Shown here: in pieces, positions 47,201 through 53,843 of the stretch
Position numbering within the stretch: position 1 is the stretch's first letter
Layout: every line of letters starts with the position of its first letter
Program-made: the position numbers and the translations under genes
The notes under the pieces: generated by a model
What the model was told of the DNA's origin: nothing
The model's input: only the letters and a program-made list of their open reading frames with translations
The model's database searches: none
Assembly: GCA_026986725.1 (NCBI GenBank)
Contig: JALSOA010000030.1
Span: 1 to 54,721 of the forward strand
Direction of reading: 5' to 3'
DNA: 54,721 nucleotides
From: Acidobacteriota bacterium
Lineage (GTDB): Bacteria; Acidobacteriota; Holophagae; Thermotomaculales; Thermotomaculaceae

Positions 47201-47828
47201 GGCAAACAAGTTTTATATCCCACATATCCCTGAAGAAAAAGACCTCTTCTGGACAGGGTTTTCATTTGTAAACACTGAAAACAAAGATGGAAGAATAACC
47301 TTTTACCTTTACAACAACGATGGTAAATTTCTGGGAATAAAATCGATTGAAATCCCCTCATTATCAAAGGTTAAAGGGTTGTTTAACTCACTTTTTGGAG
47401 ACAGATTCTCCGATGCTGTATGGGGTTATGCCTATTCAAGTGTGAAGGTTACCGGCATTGAAATCTATGGGGTAAAAGGGGGCGCAATATGTGGGTATGC
47501 CCTTCCCTTTATGAAAAAGTACAGCGGGATTTTGCCTGTGGTGTCAGGCAATGAACACGAATGGACAGGGATTGTTGCCCTCAACCCCAACAATGAAAAT
47601 GCTTTCGTAACATTTTCCCTTTATGATGGGAAGGGTAACCTTATTACGACAAAACAGATAAAAATAGCACCGTTTACCAGATACAAAACATTGATAAAAG
47701 ATCTGTTTACAGATGATTCATTCAACACATTGTGCTTTATAAAGTTTAGATCAAACCTATCTTTGATGTGCCTTGAGGTGAATGGAGATCTTGATAGAAC
47801 ATACATGAAATCATTAATTGCATATTGA
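44226..47828 (+). CDS. Secreted GH18-family multidomain protein (four B-repeats, PKD, repetitive C-terminus)
   Basis: 1200 residues, signal peptide 1-20. Residues about 60-385 form a GH18 TIM barrel: VLGYYTYWKRG, GVKVILTATLFGGS, DGICIDFEMPYSSD (catalytic Glu170; the usual DxxDxDxE has Cys166 for the middle Asp), YLFIMAYDYHYAGGDPGP and GTGMWALNYDG. Then four copies of a 73-75-residue InlB-B-like bacterial repeat (about 395-697), a PKD domain (about 700-790) and a 400-residue C-terminus with four related units. Probably a chitinase or peptidoglycan/N-glycan-type hydrolase. ATG behind GGGTGGTGAACC. Extracellular. Confidence 0.9.
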   Translation: MKRIVIALIIPLVFIPAMFGSPGKNFHSIHFIQLQKFKNTIPEPLKSEKYFRKIPKNTTTPRVKRQVLGYYTYWKRGTSNIRWDLLTIIAYFSAELNSGGDITNLHGWPSSAPINEAHAHGVKVILTATLFGGSSIRTLIQSETNRQNCIQNLYNQVESAGADGICIDFEMPYSSDREYFNTFIQELSDYFHTNMPKSLVVVDTPAVNWNDRMDFNTLTDYADYLFIMAYDYHYAGGDPGPVSPLSYIDGSPWPTWASVNKTIYNYINGTYGVGDAKKHKLILGVPYYGYDWPAKACEIPTEQRSNASAVIYTTAVDKANQYNREWDDYSHTPFYDYNCSTSHPHQAWYDDEVSIGLKYDLVNQYNIGGTGMWALNYDGTRTELWQTLRQKFGFYYITASAGEHGSISPSGEVMVDYGKSITFTITPENGYHIKDVTVDGVNQGSITTYTFSNVTEDHTISVSFEQDQTSNYTITATAHQGGIITPSGQIEVNEGDSITFTIKPDAGHRIEHVEVDGLNEGAITTYTFNNVTADHTIDAYFEENTVNSYTITATAENGGSIQPSGNITVNDGDDITFVITPDNGFRIKDVKIDGKSAGVVNIYTFTDVHENHTIHAEFTEISENRYQIKASAEGGGSIYPSGTIEVTEGENKTFSIVADPGYTVEEVDVDGINQGRITTYTFKKVQENHTIHARFAKSSAPDPISFSASTFSGLTPLTVDFTCQFSDPGNREIVKYYWKVEGDFNGTFETEEPQVSLIFYDRGTYYIKVLAENDLGLKGESNCITILPVNFASYPLSKNGEFNIKGRTVTINSYLINPFPDDARVSLKRIDSNGNVIVKNHTLKGYTKLKLSDLMENKSENQYQYSLSSNSFVLVYSDVKGDQLGACAYQGLSLLPLLYIPHIAEETYYWDTVLSIGNKNEKNLIVTVNNAGESYPSELSNLFIINKLTDNVPGSKCWGQVIDSNMSNVLNGFEIFIQKGNDGAAITLNNAAANKFYIPHIPEEKDLFWTGFSFVNTENKDGRITFYLYNNDGKFLGIKSIEIPSLSKVKGLFNSLFGDRFSDAVWGYAYSSVKVTGIEIYGVKGGAICGYALPFMKKYSGILPVVSGNEHEWTGIVALNPNNENAFVTFSLYDGKGNLITTKQIKIAPFTRYKTLIKDLFTDDSFNTLCFIKFRSNLSLMCLEVNGDLDRTYMKSLIAY
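45408..46316 (+). repeat. Four tandem B-repeats inside the GH18 protein
   Basis: Four consecutive units of about 73-75 codons. Each begins YxITAxA, continues GGSIxPSG, then an xVxxGxxxTFxIxPDxGY segment and ends VDGxNxGxxTTYTFxxVxxxHTIxAxF. Two of the copies keep near-identical ITTYTF strings at DNA level, suggesting internal duplication. Confidence 0.88.
46600..47815 (+). repeat. Four-unit repetitive C-terminal region of the GH18 protein
   Basis: Units start near YPLSKNGEF, YIPHIAEETYYWDTVLSIGN, YIPHIPEEKDLFWTGFSFVN and ILPVVSGNEHEWTGIVALN. The better copies share a hydrophobic strand with NxxxxxxxVTFxLYxxxGxxL, a KxKxLxxxLF segment and a closing VxGIEIYGxxxG. I know no named family for it. 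Confidence 0.6.
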
Positions 47829-47851
47829 ATTGAAATTTTATGTGGTATAAT
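47825..47851 (+). promoter_or_regulatory. Extended -10 promoter for the TPR-thioredoxin gene
   Basis: TTGAAT at 47825-47830, 15-base spacer and TGGTATAAT (TG-extended, TATAAT at 47846-47851), overlapping the GH18 stop codon and 30 bases before the next ATG. Confidence 0.55.
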
Positions 47852-47880
47852 CCAGAGGAATAATTTTTCAGGAGGATTTA

Positions 47881-49035
47881 ATGAGGAAATTTTTTGTATT
47901 AATTTTAATGATTACAATTTCATCCCTGAGTTTTGCAGGCTTTAAAGAGGATTATAACAAACTCACTCAAAGCCTTACTCAACAAAAGAAACAGATAAAA
48001 AGCAGAGAACAGTACAAGCAATTTTTGGATGAAATGAAAAGAAAGATGAAAAACCTTATCTCCAAATACGATGTTAAAAAGATGACAGACAAGGAAAAAC
48101 TGCTTGCAGCAGAGCTTTATAACTCAATAGACGAAGGTCAGAAAGCACTTAATACATTAAAAATGATAAAGAAACCCGAAGCACTTGATCCGGATAGATA
48201 CAATATGATGATGTCTGTGGCTTACTTTGAGAGTGGTAATATAAAAAAGGCTGCAGAGTACCTTGACAGGGTAAGCAAAACATCCAATCAATATGCGGTA
48301 AATGCAATGAATTTTGGATACATGCTCTTAAACAAAAACAAATACAAAGAATCAATTCCATTTTTTGAAAGAGCAATAAATGCCCCCCGTTTAGACCCCA
48401 TGACTGCATACTATTCTTACGATGGCATTTCCTTTGCCTATGAACAAACAGGTCAGACAAAAAAGGAAAAAGAAGTGTTAAAGAGGGCAATGAACAGCAA
48501 ACAGTTACCTCCACAGGTAAAAAACAGGCTCAAAGAGAAACTTACCCAGATAAACTCAGTGGGTAAAAAGGCACCTGAATTGAAGGGAGTTGATAAATGG
48601 ATAAACTCAAAAGGGTTAAAACTGTCAGACCTAAAAGGAAAGGTGGTAGTACTTGACTTTTTTGCTCCATGGTGCCCACCGTGCAGGGCTGCAATGCCTT
48701 ACCTTGAAAAACTCTATTCACAATACAAAAACAATGGGCTTGTTGTCATAAGCATAACCGCATACTATGGTACCTTTTCAGACGGAAAACAGAAGGTTCC
48801 CAACCTTAAACCTGATGAAGAATTTAATTACATAAAAAAATTCCTTGCTGACAGAAATATTAAATATCCGGTTGCCGTTTTAAAAGACAAATCCATATAC
48901 AAAGATTATGCAGTTGGTGGAATTCCCCACTTTACTGTAATTGGTAAAGACGGAAAAATAGCAAAAGTCTTTGTAGGCTTTTCGGGGGGAGACAAAGACC
49001 CCATGATCGAGTATGTAAAATCGCTTTTAAAGTAA
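47881..49035 (+). CDS. Exported TPR-thioredoxin fusion (TlpA/ResA-like)
   Basis: 384 residues, signal peptide 1-19 (ending SLSFAG). Residues about 20-225 are helical with TPR-like units (MMSVAYFESGNIKKAAEYLD; SIPFFERAI). Residues about 230-384 are a TlpA/AhpC-type thioredoxin: GKKAPELKGVDKWI, VVLDFFAPWCPPCRAAMPYL with Cys265 and Cys268, and cis-Pro strand GGIPHFTVIGKDG. The CPPC centre suggests a periplasmic thiol-disulfide role, possibly reductive. ATG with CAGGAGGATTTA. Followed by a terminator. Confidence 0.93.
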   Translation: MRKFFVLILMITISSLSFAGFKEDYNKLTQSLTQQKKQIKSREQYKQFLDEMKRKMKNLISKYDVKKMTDKEKLLAAELYNSIDEGQKALNTLKMIKKPEALDPDRYNMMMSVAYFESGNIKKAAEYLDRVSKTSNQYAVNAMNFGYMLLNKNKYKESIPFFERAINAPRLDPMTAYYSYDGISFAYEQTGQTKKEKEVLKRAMNSKQLPPQVKNRLKEKLTQINSVGKKAPELKGVDKWINSKGLKLSDLKGKVVVLDFFAPWCPPCRAAMPYLEKLYSQYKNNGLVVISITAYYGTFSDGKQKVPNLKPDEEFNYIKKFLADRNIKYPVAVLKDKSIYKDYAVGGIPHFTVIGKDGKIAKVFVGFSGGDKDPMIEYVKSLLK

Positions 49036-49066
49036 AGTCAGGTTTTGTATAATCTTAAAACAAGGA

Positions 49067-49094
49067 GGGGGAGAAAACTCCCCCTTTTTCTTTT
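49067..49094 (+). terminator. Rho-independent terminator after the TPR-thioredoxin gene
   Basis: A 7-bp GC-rich stem (GGGGGAG / CTCCCCC) with an AAAA loop, followed by TTTTTCTTTT. Confidence 0.85.
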
Positions 49095-49117
49095 AAAAAA
49101 TGACAAAGGGAGGAAGT

Positions 49118-50086
49118 ATGTTTGAAACAAGGGTTACAAAGGCATTGGGCATAAAATATCCCATCATTCAGGGTGGTATGATGTGGATCTCAAGGGCTGA
49201 ACTTGTTTCAGCAGTATCAAATGCAGGTGGGCTTGGAATAATCACTGCTCTTTCATTTGACACACCTGAAAAACTTGCAAAAGAGATAGACAGGTGCAGA
49301 GAGATGACCGACAGACCCTTTGGAGTAAACATAACCTTTCTCCCAACATTAAGGCCTGTAAACTACGAGGCATACATAGATGTAATAATTGAAAAAGGTA
49401 TAAAGATAATGGAAACGGCTGGCAGAAACCCCGAGCCTTACATAAAAAAATTAAAAGATGCTGGGATAAAAATAATACACAAATGCACATCAGTAAGGCA
49501 TGCTAAAAAAGCCGAAAGTATTGGGTGTGATTTTGTAAGCATAGACGGATTTGAGTGTGCCGGACACCCCGGTGAAGACGATGTTACATCTCTGATTCTA
49601 ATCCCCAGAGCAGTTGACGAATTAAAAATTCCTGTAATTGCATCTGGCGGTTTCGGAGATGCAAGGGGATTCTTAGCAGCACTTGCCCTTGGGGCAGAAG
49701 GGGTAAATATGGGTACAAGGTTTGTTGCAACAAAGGAAGCACCTGCCCACCCAAACATAAAACAAAAACTGATTGAAGCAAAGGAAACTGACACAATACT
49801 CGTTGAAAGAAGTTTGAAAAACACCTTAAGGGCATTGAAAAACAAACATGCACTTAAAATTAAGGAAATGGAAGAAAACGGTGCAACATTGCAGGAGTTG
49901 GCACCACTTTTAAGCGGATTAAGGGGTCTCAAATCATTGAAAACAGGAGAGACCGACAATGCCCTTTTTGCATGTGGACAGGTTGTTGGGTTAATACACG
50001 ATATTCCCTCTGTAAAGGAATTGATTGAAAAGATAATAACGGAGGCGGAAAACATATTAAAAAACAGAATGTGTACATCTGTCTAA
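49118..50086 (+). CDS. Nitronate monooxygenase / FabK-like FMN enzyme
   Basis: 322 residues from the ATG at 49118 (GGGAGGAAGT upstream), six codons inside the open frame. NMO/FabK family: LGIKYPIIQGGMMWISRAELV, GGLGIITALSF, PFGVNITFLP, DGFECAGHPGEDD with the conserved His, PVIASGGFGDARGFLAALALG and GVNMGTRFVATKEA. FMN-bound TIM barrel. Whether it oxidises nitroalkanes or reduces enoyl-ACP cannot be decided; no fatty-acid genes flank it. Confidence 0.92.
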   Translation: MFETRVTKALGIKYPIIQGGMMWISRAELVSAVSNAGGLGIITALSFDTPEKLAKEIDRCREMTDRPFGVNITFLPTLRPVNYEAYIDVIIEKGIKIMETAGRNPEPYIKKLKDAGIKIIHKCTSVRHAKKAESIGCDFVSIDGFECAGHPGEDDVTSLILIPRAVDELKIPVIASGGFGDARGFLAALALGAEGVNMGTRFVATKEAPAHPNIKQKLIEAKETDTILVERSLKNTLRALKNKHALKIKEMEENGATLQELAPLLSGLRGLKSLKTGETDNALFACGQVVGLIHDIPSVKELIEKIITEAENILKNRMCTSV

Positions 50087-50150
50087 AAAGTGAAAAAGAA
50101 AAATTAAATCTGGTTTTTTAAATCAATAGAGTACTTATCAAATCATTCTT

Positions 50151-51953
50151 TCAATTACCATCAAGATAAGAGGAGATATCATTTATAAGGCTATCTATCT
50201 CTCTTTTTACATTCTTAATTCTTTTCAATTCCTCTTCAACCTTTTCACCTAACTCCTTTTTCTTGATAATAGAACTTTTAACAGCACCGTAAGTGGCAGC
50301 CAATGTGTTGTCAAAATTCTCTTCAAGCAATCTTTGAAATTGCCTGAAACTTCTATCAATGCTCTGGAAAATAGACCATCTCAGATTTTCCACATTTGAA
50401 ACCACAAGGCTTCTCACTCTCTGTTTTACTCTTTTTATTATCCTTTTGTTCCTTAAAGCGGGGGGTATCATTCTATCAACAACAACAGGCGGTATTGGAT
50501 TGAATGTGGTTTCCCATTTGTGCAAAACCCAGTAAGGCTCATTAACTATTTCAAAGTACCTGACCTCTTCAATCTCCTTCACAGCAACATCAAAAAGGTC
50601 ACCGGCAATCTTTTTTATTGAATCAATTATCTGATTGGCCTTCTTCTGGTGCTTCTCAAGAAGATGAGAAACCTTTTTTGAGAAAATGTCTGTTGCCTCT
50701 CCCATCTTTTTTTCAAAAAAAACCGGGATCTCTTCAGCAAGTCTTTTTACAATCTCTTTTTCGTTTAGCTTGCCGCTCTTACCGGCCATTGCAATGTACT
50801 CTTCAAGGATTCCAGAAAAATAAGAAAATGCCGTGTTCCTTAAATCAACCGAATACTCTTCAAGTTGAGAATGTACCCTTTTGCTGTCACCAGCAAGTAT
50901 GTCAATGGTTGATTGTTTTTCGTTTTCAAGTTCCCCGATCTTCTCCTCAAATAAAGCCTTTTTTTTCTCAACAACATCAAGTGGCATTTCAAGGGATTTT
51001 ATTTCAAGTTCAATGTTTAATAGCACATTGTTTAAAATGTTTCTCGCCTTAATGGCAATTGCATCTGTCAATGCCTTTGACTTTTCTCTTGCAAGAAAAT
51101 CCACAAGGTGTTTTTCTATTTTATCAATCCCGCTATTTTTATAAAGATCGCTATCATTTTTCAACTTTGCTTTCAGGCCTTTTTTTGCAGAGACAGGGAA
51201 TATAACATAATCTTCAGGGATCCCGATCTCAATCAAATGCTTTTTAAGGAAATTAGAAACTTCCTCAATTTCAAACTCGTCAAGGTAATCAATCTTGTTA
51301 AGGACAAAAAACAATCTTGGAACCTTCTCAAAAACCCCTTTCAAAAACTCAAGCTCAACCTCTGTTATGGGAGGATCTGCAGATACAACAAACAGGGCCG
51401 CATCACACTGGGGAAGAAAGTTCAGGGTTGCCTCCGTATTGTGAGTGTAAGTTGACCCAATTCCGGGAGTGTCAATCAAAACAACCTTGTTTTTAAGAAT
51501 TTTATTTTCGGGAATGTACGCTATCACTTCGCTTACCCTTTTTACATTTTCAGGGTTCCCCTCTTCGGTTACAAAATCCGAGAGCACAGATTTGAGATCC
51601 TCCACATTTTTCAAAGAAATAAACCTTTCTTTTTCTTCACTGTCAAAAACGACCTTAACCGCATAGTTATCACCATCCATAAGAAAAGTTGGTATGGCCG
51701 TGAGAGGGACAACTGAACTCGGTAAAATATCAAACCCTATCAAAGCATTTAAAAGAGTACTCTTTCCCCTTTTAAACTGTCCCAGAACAGCGAGGTTAAA
51801 CCTTCCCTTTTCAAATCTTTCTCTTAAACCGTTTAAAAGTTCAGACTCTTTATTAAAAAAATCGCCTTTTGTCTTTTTCAAAAGATTGTTTGCTTTCTCA
51901 ATAACTTTAATGCAATTACATGAATAGGGGGATGGTGAGAATGTGGCTCCCAT
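50151..51953 (-). CDS. Dynamin-family large GTPase under a fluoride riboswitch
   Basis: 600 residues from the ATG at 51953, behind GGAGGTAAAA; the open frame continues upstream through the riboswitch to 52022, which is an artefact. The GTPase domain (about 50-300) has P-loop GQFKRGKST (58-66), switch threonines in VVPLTAIPT, G3 DTPGIGS and G4 NKID. Residues 320-600 are helical, with coiled coils, a Pro/Val/Ile-rich loop (NPIPPVVVDRMIPPALRNK) that may insert in membranes, and a terminal coiled coil. Bacterial dynamin-like proteins bind, fuse or protect membranes. It is the only gene of its transcription unit. Role under fluoride unknown. Confidence 0.92.
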   Translation of the reverse strand: MGATFSPSPYSCNCIKVIEKANNLLKKTKGDFFNKESELLNGLRERFEKGRFNLAVLGQFKRGKSTLLNALIGFDILPSSVVPLTAIPTFLMDGDNYAVKVVFDSEEKERFISLKNVEDLKSVLSDFVTEEGNPENVKRVSEVIAYIPENKILKNKVVLIDTPGIGSTYTHNTEATLNFLPQCDAALFVVSADPPITEVELEFLKGVFEKVPRLFFVLNKIDYLDEFEIEEVSNFLKKHLIEIGIPEDYVIFPVSAKKGLKAKLKNDSDLYKNSGIDKIEKHLVDFLAREKSKALTDAIAIKARNILNNVLLNIELEIKSLEMPLDVVEKKKALFEEKIGELENEKQSTIDILAGDSKRVHSQLEEYSVDLRNTAFSYFSGILEEYIAMAGKSGKLNEKEIVKRLAEEIPVFFEKKMGEATDIFSKKVSHLLEKHQKKANQIIDSIKKIAGDLFDVAVKEIEEVRYFEIVNEPYWVLHKWETTFNPIPPVVVDRMIPPALRNKRIIKRVKQRVRSLVVSNVENLRWSIFQSIDRSFRQFQRLLEENFDNTLAATYGAVKSSIIKKKELGEKVEEELKRIKNVKREIDSLINDISSYLDGN

Positions 51954-51973
51954 TTTTACCTCCTTTAAAAAAG

Positions 51974-52020
51974 AAGAGGAGTCATCAGCCTGAAGGCAAT
52001 TAAAGGGGGACCCCATCCCC
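51974..52020 (-). promoter_or_regulatory. Fluoride riboswitch (crcB motif) in the leader of the dynamin-family GTPase gene
   Basis: Minus-strand order: GGGGATGGGGTCCCCC (P1 GGGG/CCCC closing ATG and GGGTC), TTTAATT joining strand, P2 GCC-TTCA-GGC, then the near-universal TGATGACTCCT. GGGGTC in the first loop pairs with GACTCC after P2, giving the diagnostic pseudoknot. The arrangement matches the crystallised Thermotoga aptamer element by element. The GTPase start codon is 20 bases downstream, and CTCCT can also pair with the AGGAG of its ribosome-binding site. Confidence 0.92.
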
Positions 52021-52029
52021 ATGGGAACA

Positions 52030-52058
52030 ATTATAGCATTTTTGAAATAATTGAAAAA
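52030..52058 (-). promoter_or_regulatory. Promoter of the fluoride-riboswitch transcript
   Basis: Perfect TATAAT at 52035-52030 on the minus strand, with a poor -35 (TTTTTC, 17-base spacer). Transcription should begin near 52022-52024, i.e. at the 5' edge of the aptamer, so the gene does not depend on the upstream acyl-CoA synthetase operon. Confidence 0.65.
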
Positions 52059-52069
52059 CTTTTAATGCT

Positions 52070-53758
52070 TTATCGTTCTTTTCTTCTCTCTTCTTCCTCA
52101 AGCACCTTAAAGTCAACCTTTCCAATCTTTGTAAGGGGCAACTTTTCTCTAAACTCAATCTCTTTAGGACAACTCCATTTAATCAAATCCCTCGCGGCAA
52201 ATTCTTTCAACTCATCAGCAAGTTTATCAGATGCAAGGGAAAAGTCTTTCAACTCAACAAATGCTTTAACCTTTGTCATCTGATACTCGTCCTTAACCCC
52301 TATAACGCAAACATTCTTCACAAGAGGATGCTTTGACAAAACGGACTCAACCTCCGATGGGTAAACATTGTATCCCGAAACCTTAATCATCCTCTTCAAC
52401 CTCTGCTTGAAATAGAAAAATCCGTCCCCATCCATGTATGCAAGGTCTCCCGTGTGAAGCCAGAGCATTCCATCTTTATGTTTCTTCAAAACCCTTTCTG
52501 TTTCTTCTTCATTCTTTAAATAACCGATCATAACATCAGGCCCTGAAATCACCATTTCTCCAACCTCACCCGGTGGCAATTCCTCGTCTGTTTCAGGTTT
52601 CACAATTTTTGCATACATATCGGGAAAAGGAATTCCCATTGAACCCGACCTGTACTCGTTTAAAGGCATTGCCATAACCGCTGTAACAGCCTCGGTTAAT
52701 CCATACCCCTCCAAAAGCCTTGCCTTTCCCCCGCTTTTTTCAACAATTGAATCGAAATCCCTTTTCAATTGCTCAGGAAGGGTATCCGCACCACAGAAGG
52801 CTGACTTCAAAAAATCAAACCTTATCCGCCTGAATCTGTCATTGTCAACAAGTGCTTTAAAGAGGGTCGGAACCCCTATTAAAAATGTGGGCTTTTCCTT
52901 TTCAATTGTTTTTATTAAATCCTTTAATTCAAATTTAGGCACCAAAACAGTCCTCGCACCTCCCATAAAAACCGCATTAATGCAAACACTCAACCCAAAG
53001 CCGTGAAAGATAGGGAGAATTGCAAGTATTGTATCCTCATCATTTAATCCGCCCCACACAGCAACCTGCATCCCCTCTGCAATAAGGTTTCTGTTTGAAA
53101 GCATAACCCCTTTTGGAAAACCTGTTGTCCCCCCACTGTACAGAATTGCCGCAAGGTCATTTACATCAACCTTTTCGTCTTCCACATACCCGTCAATCTT
53201 TTTAAGAGCATTATCTAAAAGCAAATCATTTTCCTCAATCCTTACCCTTTTCTTCAGAAAAGCGTTATAAATCGTTTTTTTCAAAAAAGGCATTGAGCGG
53301 GATATACTTGAAACAATAACCCTTTTTACATTTTTTCTCTTTGCGGAGGATTTTACCTTCTCGTAAAACATATCAAGGGTTATTGCTATCTTTGTGTCAC
53401 TTAATTCAAAGTAATAATCAATTTCATTCTCTGTTGACAAAGGGTGAACCATACTTGCAACCCCGCCAAGTTTGTTTACCGCATAAAAAGCAATGACACC
53501 TTCCGGGCAGGTGGGCATTACAATGCTTGCACAATCACCCTTTTTTAAACCAATGGAATGAAGCAAAGAAGCAAATCTTTCAATCTCCTCAATCAAATGT
53601 GAATATGTGTAAGACGCCCCCATAAAGGTGTAGGCAATGGAGTTTGAATGCCTTTTAGCACTTTCCTTCAAAACCTGAAAAAGGGATTTCTCCGGGTAAT
53701 TCAGGTTATGTGGAATATTTCCATAAAACTTTAACCATGGCCTTTCAATTGCTCCCAT
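52070..53758 (-). CDS. AMP-forming long-chain acyl-CoA synthetase
   Basis: 562 residues. ANL superfamily: ILYSGGTTGFPKGVMLSNRN (phosphate loop), GYGLTEAVTAVMAMP, WLHTGDLAYMDGDGFFYF, and hinge RLKRMIKVSGYNVYPSEVES; the final catalytic Lys is in PLTKIGKVDFK. Fatty-acid activation is most likely given the sequence MGAIERPWLKFYGNIPHNL typical of long-chain ligases. ATG behind GGGGGAGTT. Possibly works with icmF-type acyl-CoA metabolism (inference). Confidence 0.93.
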   Translation of the reverse strand: MGAIERPWLKFYGNIPHNLNYPEKSLFQVLKESAKRHSNSIAYTFMGASYTYSHLIEEIERFASLLHSIGLKKGDCASIVMPTCPEGVIAFYAVNKLGGVASMVHPLSTENEIDYYFELSDTKIAITLDMFYEKVKSSAKRKNVKRVIVSSISRSMPFLKKTIYNAFLKKRVRIEENDLLLDNALKKIDGYVEDEKVDVNDLAAILYSGGTTGFPKGVMLSNRNLIAEGMQVAVWGGLNDEDTILAILPIFHGFGLSVCINAVFMGGARTVLVPKFELKDLIKTIEKEKPTFLIGVPTLFKALVDNDRFRRIRFDFLKSAFCGADTLPEQLKRDFDSIVEKSGGKARLLEGYGLTEAVTAVMAMPLNEYRSGSMGIPFPDMYAKIVKPETDEELPPGEVGEMVISGPDVMIGYLKNEEETERVLKKHKDGMLWLHTGDLAYMDGDGFFYFKQRLKRMIKVSGYNVYPSEVESVLSKHPLVKNVCVIGVKDEYQMTKVKAFVELKDFSLASDKLADELKEFAARDLIKWSCPKEIEFREKLPLTKIGKVDFKVLEEEERRKER

Positions 53759-53800
53759 AACTCCCCCACACTCTTAATATTGTTATTATTATAATCCAGA

Positions 53801-53830
53801 TAAAAAGAAAATGCTTTCATAAAAAAGCAT
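53801..53830 (-). terminator. Rho-independent terminator after rarA
   Basis: Minus strand: stem ATGCTTT / AAAGCAT (7 bp) with loop TTTATG, followed by TTTTCTTTTT. It lies 14 bases past the rarA stop and separates it from the acyl-CoA synthetase. Confidence 0.75.
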
Positions 53831-53843
53831 GTAAAAGATTTTA

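Noticed and set aside
49048-49053. TATAAT between the thioredoxin gene and its terminator
   Set aside because: No usable -35, and the terminator at 49067-49094 follows at once; not called as a promoter.
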